Below, in pieces: positions 40,901 to 50,296 of a stretch of DNA of 64,000 nt. The translations under genes and the position numbers were made by a program. Below the pieces are notes generated by a model. That model was not told where the DNA came from, ran no database searches, and worked only from the letters and a program-made list of their open reading frames with translations. Position 1 is the stretch's first letter. Each line of letters begins with the position of its first letter. Origin of the DNA: Azospirillum melinis (GTDB lineage Bacteria; Pseudomonadota; Alphaproteobacteria; Azospirillales; Azospirillaceae); the NCBI RefSeq assembly GCF_013340935.1, contig NZ_WHOS01000004.1:62001-126000 (forward strand). Reading direction: 5' to 3'.

Positions 40901-41001
40901 GCATCGTCGTCAGCCACATCAACATAACCAACCGCAAGCTGATGGAATTGCAGGTCGACGGTGCCGGCACAGGCGGCCAGGGCGACGGAGGCCAGGAATG
41001 A
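37981..41001 (+). CDS. CheB-CheR-PAS fusion (methylesterase/methyltransferase) sensor
   Basis: About 1006 residues from GTG 37981 (TTG 37933 possible; ribosome-binding AGAAGGA precedes). Order: CheB methylesterase catalytic domain (Ser45 in GIGASAGG, His72 in VVVQHLSP, Asp164 in [10 protein letters not shown]), with no receiver. Then CheR methyltransferase (about 240-500; [44 protein letters not shown] [26 protein letters not shown]). A long coiled coil comes next (676-746, repeated ELxxxNEEL), then two PAS domains. This fusion is found in many alphaproteobacteria and usually pairs with a kinase; the following hybrid kinase starts inside it (ATGA). It acts in cytoplasmic stress or light signalling, not necessarily chemotaxis. 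Confidence 0.92.
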   Translation: MPTDTPATHPDPTPVASPEADVGNVTAESGVSPEQACCIVGIGASAGGLEALQRFFDAVPGDSDLAYVVVQHLSPVHKSLMVDLLAKHTAMDVVQATEGVPVQRNTVYLLPPGKHLSIEDGRLRLTAKDAGGGMSLPIDIFLTALARDQGPFAIGLILSGTGSDGTRGLMAIKSAGGFTAVQQPETAQFDGMPRSALATGQIDATLAPEDLPARLIEHARKTLARARPMPARQRREDGDDPLAQIIAVIRSVTGVDFSHYKLATLLRRIERRMQGAGLESMDEYAALLRRNSAETVNLYKEMLIGVTRFFRDEAAFRVLADRVIPSLLANRSPTDMIRVWVCGCASGEEAYSLAILFAEAQERLGRSVDVKIFATDIDQDSIEIASLGEYPRTIAEDVSQDRLGRYFTARGDGYAVSRDIRRMVVFAAHNIMRDPPFTKIDLLSCRNLLIYMDQPLQRKVLSLFQYALRQSGFLFLGTSETLGDLQSDFHTVDSRNKVFQSLRAGSFRLSRLLVPTVAAPLARHGEDVGSHGMEEGAVIDEAIGALMKAYVPPCLLVDEQMTIMHVFGDASSLLKVPAGEATLNVLKMLPSSVAMVTGTALNRAFRSGEEFALSNIPVKDREGVAAISLRVQPYVARKTGRRFALVVLDRANMLPLSVPDSDFDLNADAAERIRGLEQELLSRGENLQATIEELETANEELQATNEELLASNEELQSTNEELQSVNEELYSVNAEYQAKVEELTEITNDLDNLLRSTEIGTVFLDGDFVIRRFTPAAAGFINIIPRDIGRSIAHLSTNIDYPDFLGDIRKVFDGQEAVERHVRVYDGRWVLTRILPYLTDKNQIGGVVVTFVDVTETKQAQERLQKVLDSLPEHIAVTDRDGRIVMVNAAWRGFAQRNGAPAADRCGVGTNYLDVCLNPEAAKKDGIARAVHDGLRRILDGEADDFSIEYPCHSPDEQRWFLMHATRMNDHDGGIVVSHINITNRKLMELQVDGAGTGGQGDGGQE

Positions 41002-43640
41002 CCGAGGATTCCTCCGGCCGACTGCGGCGCCGTGCCGAAACCATTCTCAACGGCGGGAATTTCGAGGCGACGGACGTCACCGCCACCTCGATGAAGGAAC
41101 TGCTGCACGAACTGTATGTCCATCAGGCCGAGCTTGAGATCCAGAACGAGGAGCTGCGCGGCGCCCAGCAGGCGCTGGAGGCGTCCCGGCTGCAATATCT
41201 CCAGCTTTTCCAGTCGGTGCCGCTGGCCTGTCTGGCGGTGAACGCCGCCGGCATCGTCGGCGAGGCCAACGCCGCCGCGGAACGGCAGTTCGGCCTGCCG
41301 ATGCTGCGGCTGAAGGGCCGCCCGCTGACCCTGCTGCTCGACAGCGTAGACCATGGCCGGCTGTTCACCGCGCTCGCCCGGCTGCGCGACCATGGCGAGT
41401 GGGTCCGGCAGGAGTTCCGCTATCTCGGACCCCAGGGCACGATCATCGACGGGCTGACCGACGCCCGCCGGGTGACGCTGGACGACAGCGACCGCGGCGA
41501 CGTGCTGCTGACCATCACCGACCTGACCGAACGCAACGCCTGGCTTCGCGAGGTGCAGCAGGCCCGCGACGACGCCGAGCGGGCGCGCGCCGACTATCAC
41601 CACATCCTCCAGTCGGTCGGCGACGGCATCCTCGGGGTGGACGCCGACGGCCGCATCCGCTTCGTCAACGCGGCGGCGACGGCCATGACCGGGCATCTCG
41701 ACCTCGACCTGATCGGCCGTCCGCCCTCGGACCTGCTGGCCGGACCGGCGGAGGGCACGGGAACGGGACTACCGGGCGGCGGAGCGGATCCGGCGCTACC
41801 CCAGGCGGGCGGGGCGGCCCGTGCGCTGGCCCTGTCGCTGACCGATGGCCGGCCGCGCAGCGTCGCCTGCGAGAAGCTCCGCCGGGAGGATGGCGGGACG
41901 CTGCTGGTGGAGGTCACCATCTCCCCCATGCTGGCGTCCGGCATGCGCCTCGCCCCGATGGAGGAGCGCGTTCAGGGCGCCGTCGTCGCCTTGCGCGACG
42001 TCACGGCGCGGCGGACCGCCGAAGCGGCGCTGAACCTCAGCGAGCGGCGTCACCGGGTTCTGGTGCAGTCGCTGCACGATGCGCTGGCGATGACCGCCGT
42101 CGATGGCCGCAGCCTGCTGGCGAACGCCATGGCCGAGCGGCTGCTGGACGGCCCCGCCCGCGCCCTGCTCGACCCGATGGCGTCGGCCTTCGACGCAGAT
42201 GGCAAAGCAGAGAGCCGGGCTGACGGGCAGCTGGTCCCGGCAACCGCCCCGTCCACCATGGTCCCGACCACCGCCGGCCGCCGCTTCATCGACGCCAACG
42301 GCAACCGGCTGCATGGGCTTCCCCCTGCGGCGGAGGCGGCGCGCAGCGGCAAGCCGGTGGTCGAGCGCATCATCGGCGTGGTCGAGGGGGACGAGGCGAC
42401 CGCCCCCACCCGCTGGCTGCGGGTGTCGAGCCGTCCGGTCGCCGATCCGGCCGGCCATGTCGAGGCGGTGGTGTCCAGCGTCGCCGACATCACCGCGGTG
42501 AAGGCGCTGGAACGCGAGCTGAACGTGGCGCTGGACGCGCGCGAACGCTTCCTGGCGGCGGCGAGCCACGATCTGCGCCAGCCGGTGCAGGCGCTGCTGC
42601 TGCTCTCCGACCTGCTGATGAAGGAAACGCTTTCCCCCGGCGCCAGGCGGATGGCGGAGCAGATCCAGTCCTCGCTCGGCGGGCTGGGCGGCATGCTGGA
42701 CGGGATGCTTGACATCTCCAAGCTGGAGGCCGGGCTGGTCGCCCCCAATCCGGAGCCGGTCGACATCGCCGCCCTGCTGGCCCGGCTATATAAGGAATTC
42801 GCTCCGGCGGCCGAGAAGGCGGGGCAGGCTCTGCGTCTGGTGGCGCCGCCTCTGACCACGCGCACCGATCCGCGGCTGCTGGAACGGGTGCTGCGCGCTC
42901 TGCTGGCCAATGCGTTGCATTTCGCCCCCGGCGGGCGGGTGCTGATCGGGGCGCGGCAGCGCGGCGACCATGTGCAGATCGAGGTGTGGGATACCGGCAT
43001 CGGCATCGCCGACCAGCACATCGACCGCATCTTCCAGGACTTCTATCAGGTCGGCAACGCCGCCCGCGACCGGCGCGAAGGGCTCGGGCTGGGGCTCAGC
43101 ATCGCCAAGCGGCTGGTCACCATGCTGGACGGCACCATCGACGTGACCTCCTCGCTGGGCCGCGGCAGCCGTTTCACCGTCAGCCTGCCCCTGACCGAAA
43201 CCAGGCCGGACATGACCGACCGGTCCGGCAGCGCCGGCCGCAGCGGGGCCGACGGCGAGGCCGGGCGGCTGGTCATGCTGGTGGAGGACGATGCCGTCAT
43301 CCGCATGGCGCTGGTCCTGATGCTGGAGGACTGGAACTATCGCGTGGCGGAGGCCGGCAGCGGGGCGGAGGCGGAGCAGCTGCTGGGCGACCTGATCGAG
43401 TCGGGGGAGGAGCCCGATCTGATCCTGGCCGATTACCGCCTGCCGGAAGGGACCACGGGGCTGATGGTGATGGACATGGTCCGCCGCCGCCTGTCGCGCG
43501 ACATTCCCGGCGTGCTGCTGACCGGCGACACCTCGGCGGATCGGCTGCGGGAGGCGGCCGGCGCCCAATGCGCATTGCTGCACAAGCCGATCCAGCCCGG
43601 CCGCCTGCACGATACGCTGGCGTCGGCGCTGAGTGGCTGA
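40998..43640 (+). CDS. PAS hybrid histidine kinase with receiver domain
   Basis: 880-residue soluble hybrid kinase without obvious membrane segments. After a helical start there are three PAS-like domains (about 65-180, 195-340, 345-500). The HisKA box has phospho-acceptor His524 in AASHDLRQPVQALLLLS. HATPase_c follows, with N box ERVLRALLANALHFA, G1 DTGIGIADQHIDRIF and G2 REGLGLGLSIAK. A C-terminal receiver has acidic pocket VEDDAVIR, phospho-Asp812 (LILADYRLPEG) and Lys in LLHKPIQP. ATGA overlap with the CheB-CheR fusion shows they act together. The output regulator is unknown. Confidence 0.92.
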   Translation: MTEDSSGRLRRRAETILNGGNFEATDVTATSMKELLHELYVHQAELEIQNEELRGAQQALEASRLQYLQLFQSVPLACLAVNAAGIVGEANAAAERQFGLPMLRLKGRPLTLLLDSVDHGRLFTALARLRDHGEWVRQEFRYLGPQGTIIDGLTDARRVTLDDSDRGDVLLTITDLTERNAWLREVQQARDDAERARADYHHILQSVGDGILGVDADGRIRFVNAAATAMTGHLDLDLIGRPPSDLLAGPAEGTGTGLPGGGADPALPQAGGAARALALSLTDGRPRSVACEKLRREDGGTLLVEVTISPMLASGMRLAPMEERVQGAVVALRDVTARRTAEAALNLSERRHRVLVQSLHDALAMTAVDGRSLLANAMAERLLDGPARALLDPMASAFDADGKAESRADGQLVPATAPSTMVPTTAGRRFIDANGNRLHGLPPAAEAARSGKPVVERIIGVVEGDEATAPTRWLRVSSRPVADPAGHVEAVVSSVADITAVKALERELNVALDARERFLAAASHDLRQPVQALLLLSDLLMKETLSPGARRMAEQIQSSLGGLGGMLDGMLDISKLEAGLVAPNPEPVDIAALLARLYKEFAPAAEKAGQALRLVAPPLTTRTDPRLLERVLRALLANALHFAPGGRVLIGARQRGDHVQIEVWDTGIGIADQHIDRIFQDFYQVGNAARDRREGLGLGLSIAKRLVTMLDGTIDVTSSLGRGSRFTVSLPLTETRPDMTDRSGSAGRSGADGEAGRLVMLVEDDAVIRMALVLMLEDWNYRVAEAGSGAEAEQLLGDLIESGEEPDLILADYRLPEGTTGLMVMDMVRRRLSRDIPGVLLTGDTSADRLREAAGAQCALLHKPIQPGRLHDTLASALSG

Positions 43641-43777
43641 CCGGGGGCATGGGTCGTCACCGCAATCCTTCGCCACCGCAGCTTTTCTTGATTCACGTCA
43701 ATGCTCCGGACAGATGAAGATCCAGACTGTCCGAACTGTTTAGTGAGGTGAATGACGGCGCAAAGCGGGGACGATCC

Positions 43778-45102
43778 ATGCCCAACAAGACGGATGCCAG
43801 CCTTGCGCGCCGGATGGTGCGCGCCCGTGCCGCCAGAGTATCGGCGCTGCTGCTCGGCGGCCTGTTCGTCGGTTTTCTGCTGCTCGTCGTCGTCTTCATT
43901 GAATATCGTCGCGCCATCGACTGGGTCGACCACACGCACGAGGTCATCTCCGCGGTCGAGGAGCTGCAATCCACCCTGTCCGACACTGAATCCGGCCAGC
44001 GTGGATACCTGCTGTTGCCGGACCCCGTTCATCTCGCCGCCTACGAGGAGGGGAGGGAGCGCAGCCGCCGGCTGCTGGACAGCATTGGGACGCTGACAGC
44101 CGACAACCCGGCGCAGCAGGACAAGGTGAAGGCGCTGCGCACCCTGACCGCCGACAGGCTGGACCAGATAGCCGGGGTTCTGCGGCAGGCCACCGACGAA
44201 GGGCTGGATCAGGCACTGGCGACCATCCGCGAGGGAAAGGGCGCCTCCACGATGGCCGCGATCCGGCGCCTGACCGCCACCATGCGGGCGGAGGAGGTTC
44301 TGCTGCTCGCGCGGCGCAGCCGGCATGCCACGATCCTGGAGTTGCTGATGATCGCCTATGGGGTCGTCTTCGTCACGCGGTCACCGGCTTGCTCTGCTTC
44401 TCCACCGTCCGGCGGCTGGAGCGGGATTACCTGGCCGAGCGGGCGGAAGGGGAGGCGCTGGCCGCGACGTTGCAGGAAAACAGGATTCTGCTGGACGAGG
44501 TCAACCACCGGGTCAAGAACTCCTTGCAGATCGTCGCCAACCTGCTGCGGACCCAGGCGATGCGGCACCGCAGCGCCGAGGTGCGGCAGGAACTGCTGGA
44601 CAGCAGCAGCCGGGTGCTGGCGATCGCCGAGGTCCATCGCCGTCTCTATGGCGAGGGGGCGGTGTACGACACCGTCGAACTGACCGACCTGATCCGCAGC
44701 ATCGCCGAGAACGCCGTCCCGCCCACCGGCGGGGCCGAACCGGCGATGACCCTGGCGACGGGCACGCTGCTGTCGGCCCCGGTCGACACCGCGGTGCCGG
44801 TGGCGCTGATCGTCAACGAGCTGCTGACCAACAGCTACAAGCACGCCTTTCCCGACGGGCGGCGCGGCAGGGTCACGGTGGATATGGCGGTGGCGGGGAA
44901 CGAGGTCCGCATCGATGTCGCCGACGACGGCATTGGCCTGCCGGAGGAGGTCGCGGGCAGCAGCGGCGGCGGCTTCGGCCTGAACACGGCCCGCAATCTT
45001 ACGCGGCAATTAAGGGGGCGTCTGGAGATCGAACGTTTGACACCGGGGACGCGTTTCCTTTTAACTTTCCCAATGAAGCCGTCTGCCCCAACCCAGGCGT
45101 GA
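43778..45102 (+). pseudogene. CHASE3-HisKA_2 sensor kinase, frameshifted
   Basis: The N-terminal part reads in one frame from ATG 43778. It has TM1 (about 20-42), a CHASE3 domain (VDHTHEVISAVEELQSTLSDTESGQRGYLL) and the beginning of TM2 (ILELLMIAYGVVFV). Near 44374-44380 it leaves the correct frame: the natural continuation, VTGLLCFSTVRRLERDYLAER, is in the frame one base back. The first frame then runs as nonsense to a stop at 44683. Restoring one base would give a complete kinase of about 440 residues. The coding sequence on both sides is intact, so this is either a recent mutation, a sequencing error or programmed frameshifting. A receiver gene follows. Confidence 0.75.
44389..45102 (+). 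CDS. HisKA_2/HATPase kinase portion downstream of the frameshift
   Basis: 237 residues from TTG 44389. It begins in the cytoplasmic end of TM2 and then has the HWE/HisKA_2 dimerisation motif LLDEVNHRVKNSLQIVANLL with His40 as phospho-acceptor, AEVHRRLYG, and an HATPase with LIVNELLTNSYKHAFPDG and DDGIGLP plus GFGLNTARNL. If the frameshift is real this could be made as a separate soluble kinase only if the TTG is used; no clear ribosome-binding site is seen. Best read together with the CHASE3 part just upstream. Confidence 0.75.
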   Translation: MLCFSTVRRLERDYLAERAEGEALAATLQENRILLDEVNHRVKNSLQIVANLLRTQAMRHRSAEVRQELLDSSSRVLAIAEVHRRLYGEGAVYDTVELTDLIRSIAENAVPPTGGAEPAMTLATGTLLSAPVDTAVPVALIVNELLTNSYKHAFPDGRRGRVTVDMAVAGNEVRIDVADDGIGLPEEVAGSSGGGFGLNTARNLTRQLRGRLEIERLTPGTRFLLTFPMKPSAPTQA

Positions 45103-45139
45103 TCCTCCCGGCCGATCCGCAAAATATACAAGAAAAACA

Positions 45140-45538
45140 ATGAAGATACTGATCATAGAAGATGAATTCCTGATCGCCGAGGGCGTGTCGCTGACTTTGC
45201 AGTCGGCCGGCCACGCGGTGACGGGCATCGCGGAGGATCTGCCGACCGCCCTTGCCCTGGCCGGGCAGGAGAAGCCTGACATGGCCTTCGTCGACATCAA
45301 GCTGGCCAACGGTTCGAACGGGCTCGACGTCGCCCGCGCATTGAAGGCGATGGGGATCGCTTGCGTCTTCGCCACCGGCAACCCGCCCAACAGGGCGCAG
45401 GCCGGCGGGGTTGGGCTGGGCTATATCGCCAAGCCCTTCTCGCCGCGTGTGCTGGTCCAGACCGCCGCCTTCGTCGCCGGGACGCTGTCGCCCTGCGGGC
45501 CGGCTTCGGTGGCGCCCCACGGGTTCGTGACGCTCTAA
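45140..45538 (+). CDS. single-domain response regulator
   Basis: 132-residue receiver with no output domain. Acidic pocket Glu7-Asp8 (IIEDEFLIAEG), phospho-acceptor Asp52 (AFVDIKLANG) and Lys97 (YIAKPFSP) are all present. This D-x-K-L-A-x-G-x-N-G pattern is typical of receivers partnered with HWE/HisKA_2 kinases. It starts 37 bp after the kinase, so the two are a cognate pair. It could act as a phosphate shuttle or sink. Confidence 0.92.
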   Translation: MKILIIEDEFLIAEGVSLTLQSAGHAVTGIAEDLPTALALAGQEKPDMAFVDIKLANGSNGLDVARALKAMGIACVFATGNPPNRAQAGGVGLGYIAKPFSPRVLVQTAAFVAGTLSPCGPASVAPHGFVTL

Positions 45539-45550
45539 GAGCGCGAGCCC

Positions 45551-46258
45551 TCAGAAGCCGGTGAAGCGGGTGAAGCCTTCGGCCGGCTCGCGCTCCGTCG
45601 GGAAGTTGTTTTCCGGTGCCGACCAGTCGGCGAAGCCCAGCGCCATGCCGCTGGCGATGATCTCGCCGTCGGGCAGGCCCAGATGCCGCGCGGTGATGGC
45701 GTGGCGGTAGCAGAAGGCGGCCTGCGGGCAGGTCTCCAGCCCGAAGCCGCGGGCGACGATCATGACATTCTGCATGAACATCCCGAGGTCGAGCCAAGCC
45801 CCCTTGCCCATGTCGCGGTCGATGGTGAAGAACAGCCCGACCGGCGCCCCGAAGAACAGCCAGTTGCGGCCATGCTGGCGCGCCATCCGCTCGCGGTCGC
45901 CCTTGCCGATGCCGATGGAGCCGTAAAGCGCCCAGCCCACCGCCCGCCGGCGGCCCAGATAGGGCTCCCGCCAGCTTTCGGGGTAATAGGGGTATTCCGG
46001 CACCTCCGGCTCCCCGGCCTCATGGGCGGCCAGCAGCTCCGCCGACAGGGCGGCGCGCGCCTCCCCGGCGATGGCGTGGACCTTCCAGGGCTGGATGTTG
46101 GAGCCGCTCGGCGCGCGGGCGGCGAGGTCGAGGATGTGTCGCACCGTCTCCCGCTCCACCGGCGTGGCTAGGAAGGCGCGGATGCTGCGCCGGCCGGCGA
46201 CGGCGTCCAGCACGGGCAGGGCGGGGGCGTTCTGCAAGGGCAGGGAGTCAGCGCTCAT
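45551..46258 (-). CDS. nitroreductase family protein
   Basis: 235-residue FMN-dependent nitroreductase-fold protein. Features are VAGRRSIRAFLATPVERETVRHILDLAARAPSGSNIQPWKVHAI (FMN phosphate and isoalloxazine contacts) and GLGFETCPQAAFCYRH-like QNVMIVARGFGLETCPQAAF, then LGLPDGEIIASGMALGFAD. Such enzymes reduce nitroaromatics, quinones or unsaturated substrates with NAD(P)H. The start (ATG 46258) overlaps the OsmC-like gene by 11 bp; both, with the AEC transporter, make a leftward operon. Confidence 0.92.
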   Translation of the reverse strand: MSADSLPLQNAPALPVLDAVAGRRSIRAFLATPVERETVRHILDLAARAPSGSNIQPWKVHAIAGEARAALSAELLAAHEAGEPEVPEYPYYPESWREPYLGRRRAVGWALYGSIGIGKGDRERMARQHGRNWLFFGAPVGLFFTIDRDMGKGAWLDLGMFMQNVMIVARGFGLETCPQAAFCYRHAITARHLGLPDGEIIASGMALGFADWSAPENNFPTEREPAEGFTRFTGF

Positions 46259-46745
46259 CGCCGGCCGCCTCTCCCTCAACCTCCACCGCCGGTTCGTGCC
46301 GGACCGGGAAATTGACGGACCGGGCGATGAAGCATTTCTCCGCCGCCTCGTGGTGCAGGGCCAGCGCCTTGCCGGCGTCGGACCCCGGCGCCAGCGTCAC
46401 CCGCGGGCGCAGGACGACAGCGGTGAACTGGCCGCCGCCGCCGGTCTCCTCCTCCATCATCCCGTCCGCATCGTCGCTGTAGCCGGTGACGACGATCCCG
46501 GCGGCCGAACAGAGATGCAGGTACCAGAGCTGATGGCAGGAGGACAGGGCGCCGACCAGCATCTCCTCCGGGTTCCAGCGCGCCGGATCGCCGCGGAAAG
46601 CCGCGTCGGAGGTGGCGGGGATCGCCGGCTTGGTCCCGGCGCTCAGCGTGTGGTCGCGGCTGTAGGCCCGGTAGGACGAGGTGCCGGTGCCGAGATTGCC
46701 GGTCCAGTCGAGCCGGACGGCATAGCGGTGTTCCCTGTGCGCCAT
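46248..46745 (-). CDS. OsmC family protein
   Basis: 165-residue OsmC/Ohr-fold protein. It starts MAHREHRYAVRLDWTGNLGTGTSSYRAY, has a first conserved Cys in MLVGALSSCHQLWYLHLC and a second in AAEKCFIARSVNFPVRH. The pair of cysteines is the peroxide-reducing centre of OsmC/Ohr, detoxifying organic peroxides with thiol reductants. The sequence is closer to the YhfA/OsmC-like subgroup than to Ohr. It overlaps the nitroreductase gene and is 14 bp after the transporter gene. Confidence 0.92.
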   Translation of the reverse strand: MAHREHRYAVRLDWTGNLGTGTSSYRAYSRDHTLSAGTKPAIPATSDAAFRGDPARWNPEEMLVGALSSCHQLWYLHLCSAAGIVVTGYSDDADGMMEEETGGGGQFTAVVLRPRVTLAPGSDAGKALALHHEAAEKCFIARSVNFPVRHEPAVEVEGEAAGDER

Positions 46746-46759
46746 GGAGTTCCTCCCTT

Positions 46760-47653
46760 CTACTGCATCACGAACATCAATAGCGCCGGAAGGCCGACGA
46801 AGGCCATGGCGGTGGACCCCAGCACCATGCCGGCGACATCCTCCGGCGCGTTGCCGTAGCGCAGCGCCCAGAGATAGTTGAAGACGGCCACCGGCATCGA
46901 GCTTTGCACCAGCACCACGCCGCGCGCCGCCCCGGTCAGCCCCATCGCCCAGGCCACCAGCAGCCCCATGGCGAAGCCGACCGCCAGCCGGAAGGCCGAC
47001 ATCGACAGGGCCCGCACCGCGCCGGAAAGGCGCAGCTTCGACAGCGCCACCCCCAGCGAGAACAGCATCAGCGGCACGGCGCAGTTGCCCAGCAGCGTGG
47101 TGGTGTTGCCGATCCACACCGGCAGCGGCAGTCCGGCCAGCTGGATCGCCACCGCCGCCGCCACCGCGTAGATCGTCGGGGTGCGCGCCATCTGCGCCAG
47201 ATCGAAGCGCCCGGCGGCCAGCGCCGGCCCCAGCGTGAACTGCCCCACCGACATCACCGCATAGAACAGCACGGCAAGGCTGAGGCCGTTCTCGCCGAAG
47301 GCGAACAGGCAGACCGGCAGGCCCAGATTGCCGGCGTTGGGGAAGGCCATCGCCGGCACATAGACCCGCAGCGACAGCCCCGACGCCAGCAGCACCGGGA
47401 CCGACGCCAATGCCGTCAGCGCCATGCACAGCGTCGCCGCCAGCGCCATTTCCCCCATCACGTCGGCGGACAGGTGCAGCCGGGTCAGGGCGGCGAAGAC
47501 CAGGCAGGGCGACGACACGTTGATGGCGAAGGTGGTGATGAAGGCGCTGTCGTAGGGCAGCTTGCCGCGGGTCCAGCCGTAGCCGAGTGCCGCCACCACG
47601 AAAACCGGGGCCAGCACGGCGAAGGCGTCGGACAGAAGGGTGGAGATGGGCAT
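46760..47653 (-). CDS. AEC family transporter
   Basis: 297-residue auxin-efflux-carrier-type permease with about ten transmembrane helices. It opens LLSDAFAVLAPVFVVAALGYGWTRG and contains the conserved FAINVSSPCLVFAAL, PNAGNLGLPVCLFAFGENGLSLAVLFYAV and a second half SSMPVAVFNYLWALRYG. The family exports or imports small organic acids or amino acids; substrate unknown. ATG 47653 is chosen because it gives the family length; the frame stays open about 49 codons further. It is the first gene of the leftward operon, divergent from bcsA. Confidence 0.92.
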   Translation of the reverse strand: MPISTLLSDAFAVLAPVFVVAALGYGWTRGKLPYDSAFITTFAINVSSPCLVFAALTRLHLSADVMGEMALAATLCMALTALASVPVLLASGLSLRVYVPAMAFPNAGNLGLPVCLFAFGENGLSLAVLFYAVMSVGQFTLGPALAAGRFDLAQMARTPTIYAVAAAVAIQLAGLPLPVWIGNTTTLLGNCAVPLMLFSLGVALSKLRLSGAVRALSMSAFRLAVGFAMGLLVAWAMGLTGAARGVVLVQSSMPVAVFNYLWALRYGNAPEDVAGMVLGSTAMAFVGLPALLMFVMQ

Positions 47654-48005
47654 GGAGGCTGGTGGAACCCTGTGCGGCAACCGGGGGGTGGGCGGACTGT
47701 CAGTCACCATGGCGGCATTCCCGCCCGCCGTCATCCCCCCAAGCCCAAGCCGGGACGCAGGGCAGCCGCGCAACAGGGATCGGCATGGCCCTGGAGGCAC
47801 TCCTCCTCGCTCCCGCCCGAGTCGCAGCCATTCGCATGCGGCGGTGGGGAAAACGGCGTCGGCCCGACCGTTATCGGAACGACACAGGCCCGCCGGAATA
47901 TGGCTTTTGAGCAGGCTTTATCTCGAGTCAGTAACGATTTGTAACGAAGCTTGAGCCATAAGGGGTCACCCACTAGGGTGCAATGGCCCCATTCTGCGGA
48001 TCCGC
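47654..48005. other. divergent spacer, AEC operon / bcs operon
   Basis: About 350 bp without a supported gene. The last 120 bases are AT-richer and contain an imperfect inverted repeat GGGGTCACCCACTAGGGTGCAATGGCCCC at about 47967-47990, directly before the bcsA ribosome-binding region. It may be a leader structure for the cellulose operon. No clear promoter match was identified. Confidence 0.4.
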
Positions 48006-50291
48006 ATGACAACCTCGCCCGGCGCCAAGACCGTTGTTCGGCCCCTGAACAATAAGGCGCAGCAATCCAAACGACAGCCGAACCTGAACAGCCGCCGATT
48101 CTCTCTGCGCTCGGTTCTGCTTTGGATTCTATTGTTGCTGTCGGCGGGTTTGTTTCTTGCGTTGGCCGCCTTGCCCGTTGGAAGATTTGCAAGCGCCGCC
48201 ATCTCGGCCGGTGTGGTGGCCGCCGCCTTCGTGCTCGGGCGTTTCGCCCAGCGCTTCTGGCATGCCCGCACGCTGACCGTTCTCCTGCTGGCCTTCGTCA
48301 CCTTCCGCTACTTCTTCTGGCGGCTGACCGGCACGCTGCCCCCGGTGGACGATCTGGTGAATTTCATTCCCGGCGTGACCCTGTTCGCGGCCGAGGCGCT
48401 GTCCTTTGTCCTGTTCCTGACCTCGCTGTTCGTCATCATCGACCCGCTCGCCCGCGAGCCGTCGGAACCGACGGGCGATCCCGCCTTCTGGCCCAGCGTC
48501 GATGTCTACATCCCCTCCTACAACGAGGAGCCGGAGCTGCTGGAGACGACGCTGGCCGCCGCGGTCTGCATCGACTACCCGCGCGACAAGCTGCACGTCT
48601 ATCTGCTGGACGATGGCGGCACCGACCAGAAGCTGGCCCACAGCAATCCCGAACAGGCCGCATCGGCTTTGGCCCGGCGGGAGACGCTGACCGCGCTGTG
48701 CGAACGGTTGCAGGTCACCTACATGACCCGGCCGCGCAACGAGCATGCCAAGGCCGGCAACATCAACCACGCCTTTCATAAGACGTCGGGCGATCTGCTG
48801 CTGATCCTCGACGCCGACCATGTGCCCACCGTGGGCATCCTGAAGGCGACGGTCGGCTTCTTCCAGCAGGACCCCGGCCTGTTCCTGGTCCAGACCCCGC
48901 ATTTCTTCGTCAATCCCGACCCGGTCGAATACAATCTCGGCACTTTCGAGCGGATGCCGAGCGAGAACGAGATGTTCTATTACTCGATCCAGCCCGGGCT
49001 GGACCGCTGGAACGGCTCCTTCTTCTGCGGGTCCGCCGCCATCCTGCGCCGCGCGGCGCTGGAGGAGGTCGGCGGCTTCAGCGGCGACACGGTGACGGAG
49101 GATTGCGAGACCGCGCTTGAGCTGCATTCGCGCGGCTGGCGCAGCGTCTATCTGCCGCGCCCGCTGATCGCCGGGCTTCAGCCGGAGACCTTCGACAGCT
49201 TCATTGCCCAGCGCTCGCGCTGGACCCAGGGCATGATCCAGCTGTTCCTGCTGAAGAATCCGCTGTTCAAGCGCGGCCTCACATTCTCCCAGAGGCTGTG
49301 CTACCTCAGCACCATGCTCTACTGGTTCTTCTGGTTCTGGCGGCCGATCTTCCTGCTGTCGCCACTGTGCTATGCCCTGTTCGGGCTGGAGATCTACCGC
49401 ATCAACCTGCCGGACTTCGGCTGCTTCGTCATTCCGCACGTCTTCGCCGCCGCCTTCCTGTCGCAGTTCCTGCACGGGCGGATGCGCTGGCCGCTGTTCT
49501 CGGAGCTGTACGAGTACCTGCAATCCTTCCACGTCTCCCGCGCGGCGCTGGCGACGCTGATCCGGCCGCGCGATCCGGTGTTCAAGGTGACCGCCAAGGG
49601 CCAGTCGGTGGAGGAGGACGGCTTCTCGCCGCTCGCCACCCCCTTCATCGTCACCACGCTGTTGCTGGCGGCGGGGCTGGCGGCCTGCGCGTGGCGCTAT
49701 TCCATCTTCCCCGAACACCGGGCGGCCATCGTTCCGGTGGCGGTCTGGTGTTCGCTGAGCCTGCTGCTGGCGCTGGGCGGCCTCGCCGTCGTCTATGAGC
49801 GCAAGCGCGTCCGCCGGCAGGAGCGCTTCACCGTCGACCGCCCCGCGGTGCTGAAGTTCGAGGACGGCACCAGCATCGACCTGACGGTCGCCGACGTGTC
49901 GGCCGGCGGCGTCGGGCTGATCGTCGATCCGAAATGGCGCGAGCTGCTGAGCCGGCCCGACCAGACGCCGGTGCTGACCATCGCCGCCACGGAGACGGAG
50001 GCCGCGACCACCACCGGCGTCCGCTTCTTCCGCATCGAGATGCGCAACGGCGAACTGGCGGTCGGCGCCGGCTTCGCCCCGCGCGACCGCCAGGACATCG
50101 TGGAGATGGCGCGCTTCGTCTTCGGCAACAGCGTCGGCTGGGACATCTTCCTTGACCGCAAGCGGGTGGCTGCCCCGACCTTCTTCGGCGGGCTGCTGTT
50201 CTTCGCCACCCGCGTGGTGCCGCGGCTGGGCCATGTCCTGCTGGCCCTGCCGGGCGCGCTGCGCCGCATCCTGACCTTCCAGGCTCCGTAA
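48006..50291 (+). CDS. bcsA: cellulose synthase catalytic subunit (UDP-forming)
   Basis: 761-residue inner-membrane GT2 enzyme that polymerises UDP-glucose into beta-1,4-glucan and threads it through the membrane. Catalytic motifs are YIPSYNEEPE, DDG at about 202-204, DAD 269-271, TED 364-366 (general base) and QRSRW 402-406. Multiple transmembrane helices flank the core (about 35-140 and 420-590). The C-terminal PilZ domain (about 600-700) has RRQER (RxxxR-type) and DVSAGGVG, the cyclic di-GMP-binding signature, so activity should be switched on by c-di-GMP. First gene of the cellulose operon; bcsB follows after 5 bp. Confidence 0.97.
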   Translation: MTTSPGAKTVVRPLNNKAQQSKRQPNLNSRRFSLRSVLLWILLLLSAGLFLALAALPVGRFASAAISAGVVAAAFVLGRFAQRFWHARTLTVLLLAFVTFRYFFWRLTGTLPPVDDLVNFIPGVTLFAAEALSFVLFLTSLFVIIDPLAREPSEPTGDPAFWPSVDVYIPSYNEEPELLETTLAAAVCIDYPRDKLHVYLLDDGGTDQKLAHSNPEQAASALARRETLTALCERLQVTYMTRPRNEHAKAGNINHAFHKTSGDLLLILDADHVPTVGILKATVGFFQQDPGLFLVQTPHFFVNPDPVEYNLGTFERMPSENEMFYYSIQPGLDRWNGSFFCGSAAILRRAALEEVGGFSGDTVTEDCETALELHSRGWRSVYLPRPLIAGLQPETFDSFIAQRSRWTQGMIQLFLLKNPLFKRGLTFSQRLCYLSTMLYWFFWFWRPIFLLSPLCYALFGLEIYRINLPDFGCFVIPHVFAAAFLSQFLHGRMRWPLFSELYEYLQSFHVSRAALATLIRPRDPVFKVTAKGQSVEEDGFSPLATPFIVTTLLLAAGLAACAWRYSIFPEHRAAIVPVAVWCSLSLLLALGGLAVVYERKRVRRQERFTVDRPAVLKFEDGTSIDLTVADVSAGGVGLIVDPKWRELLSRPDQTPVLTIAATETEAATTTGVRFFRIEMRNGELAVGAGFAPRDRQDIVEMARFVFGNSVGWDIFLDRKRVAAPTFFGGLLFFATRVVPRLGHVLLALPGALRRILTFQAP

Positions 50292-50296
50292 CGGCG

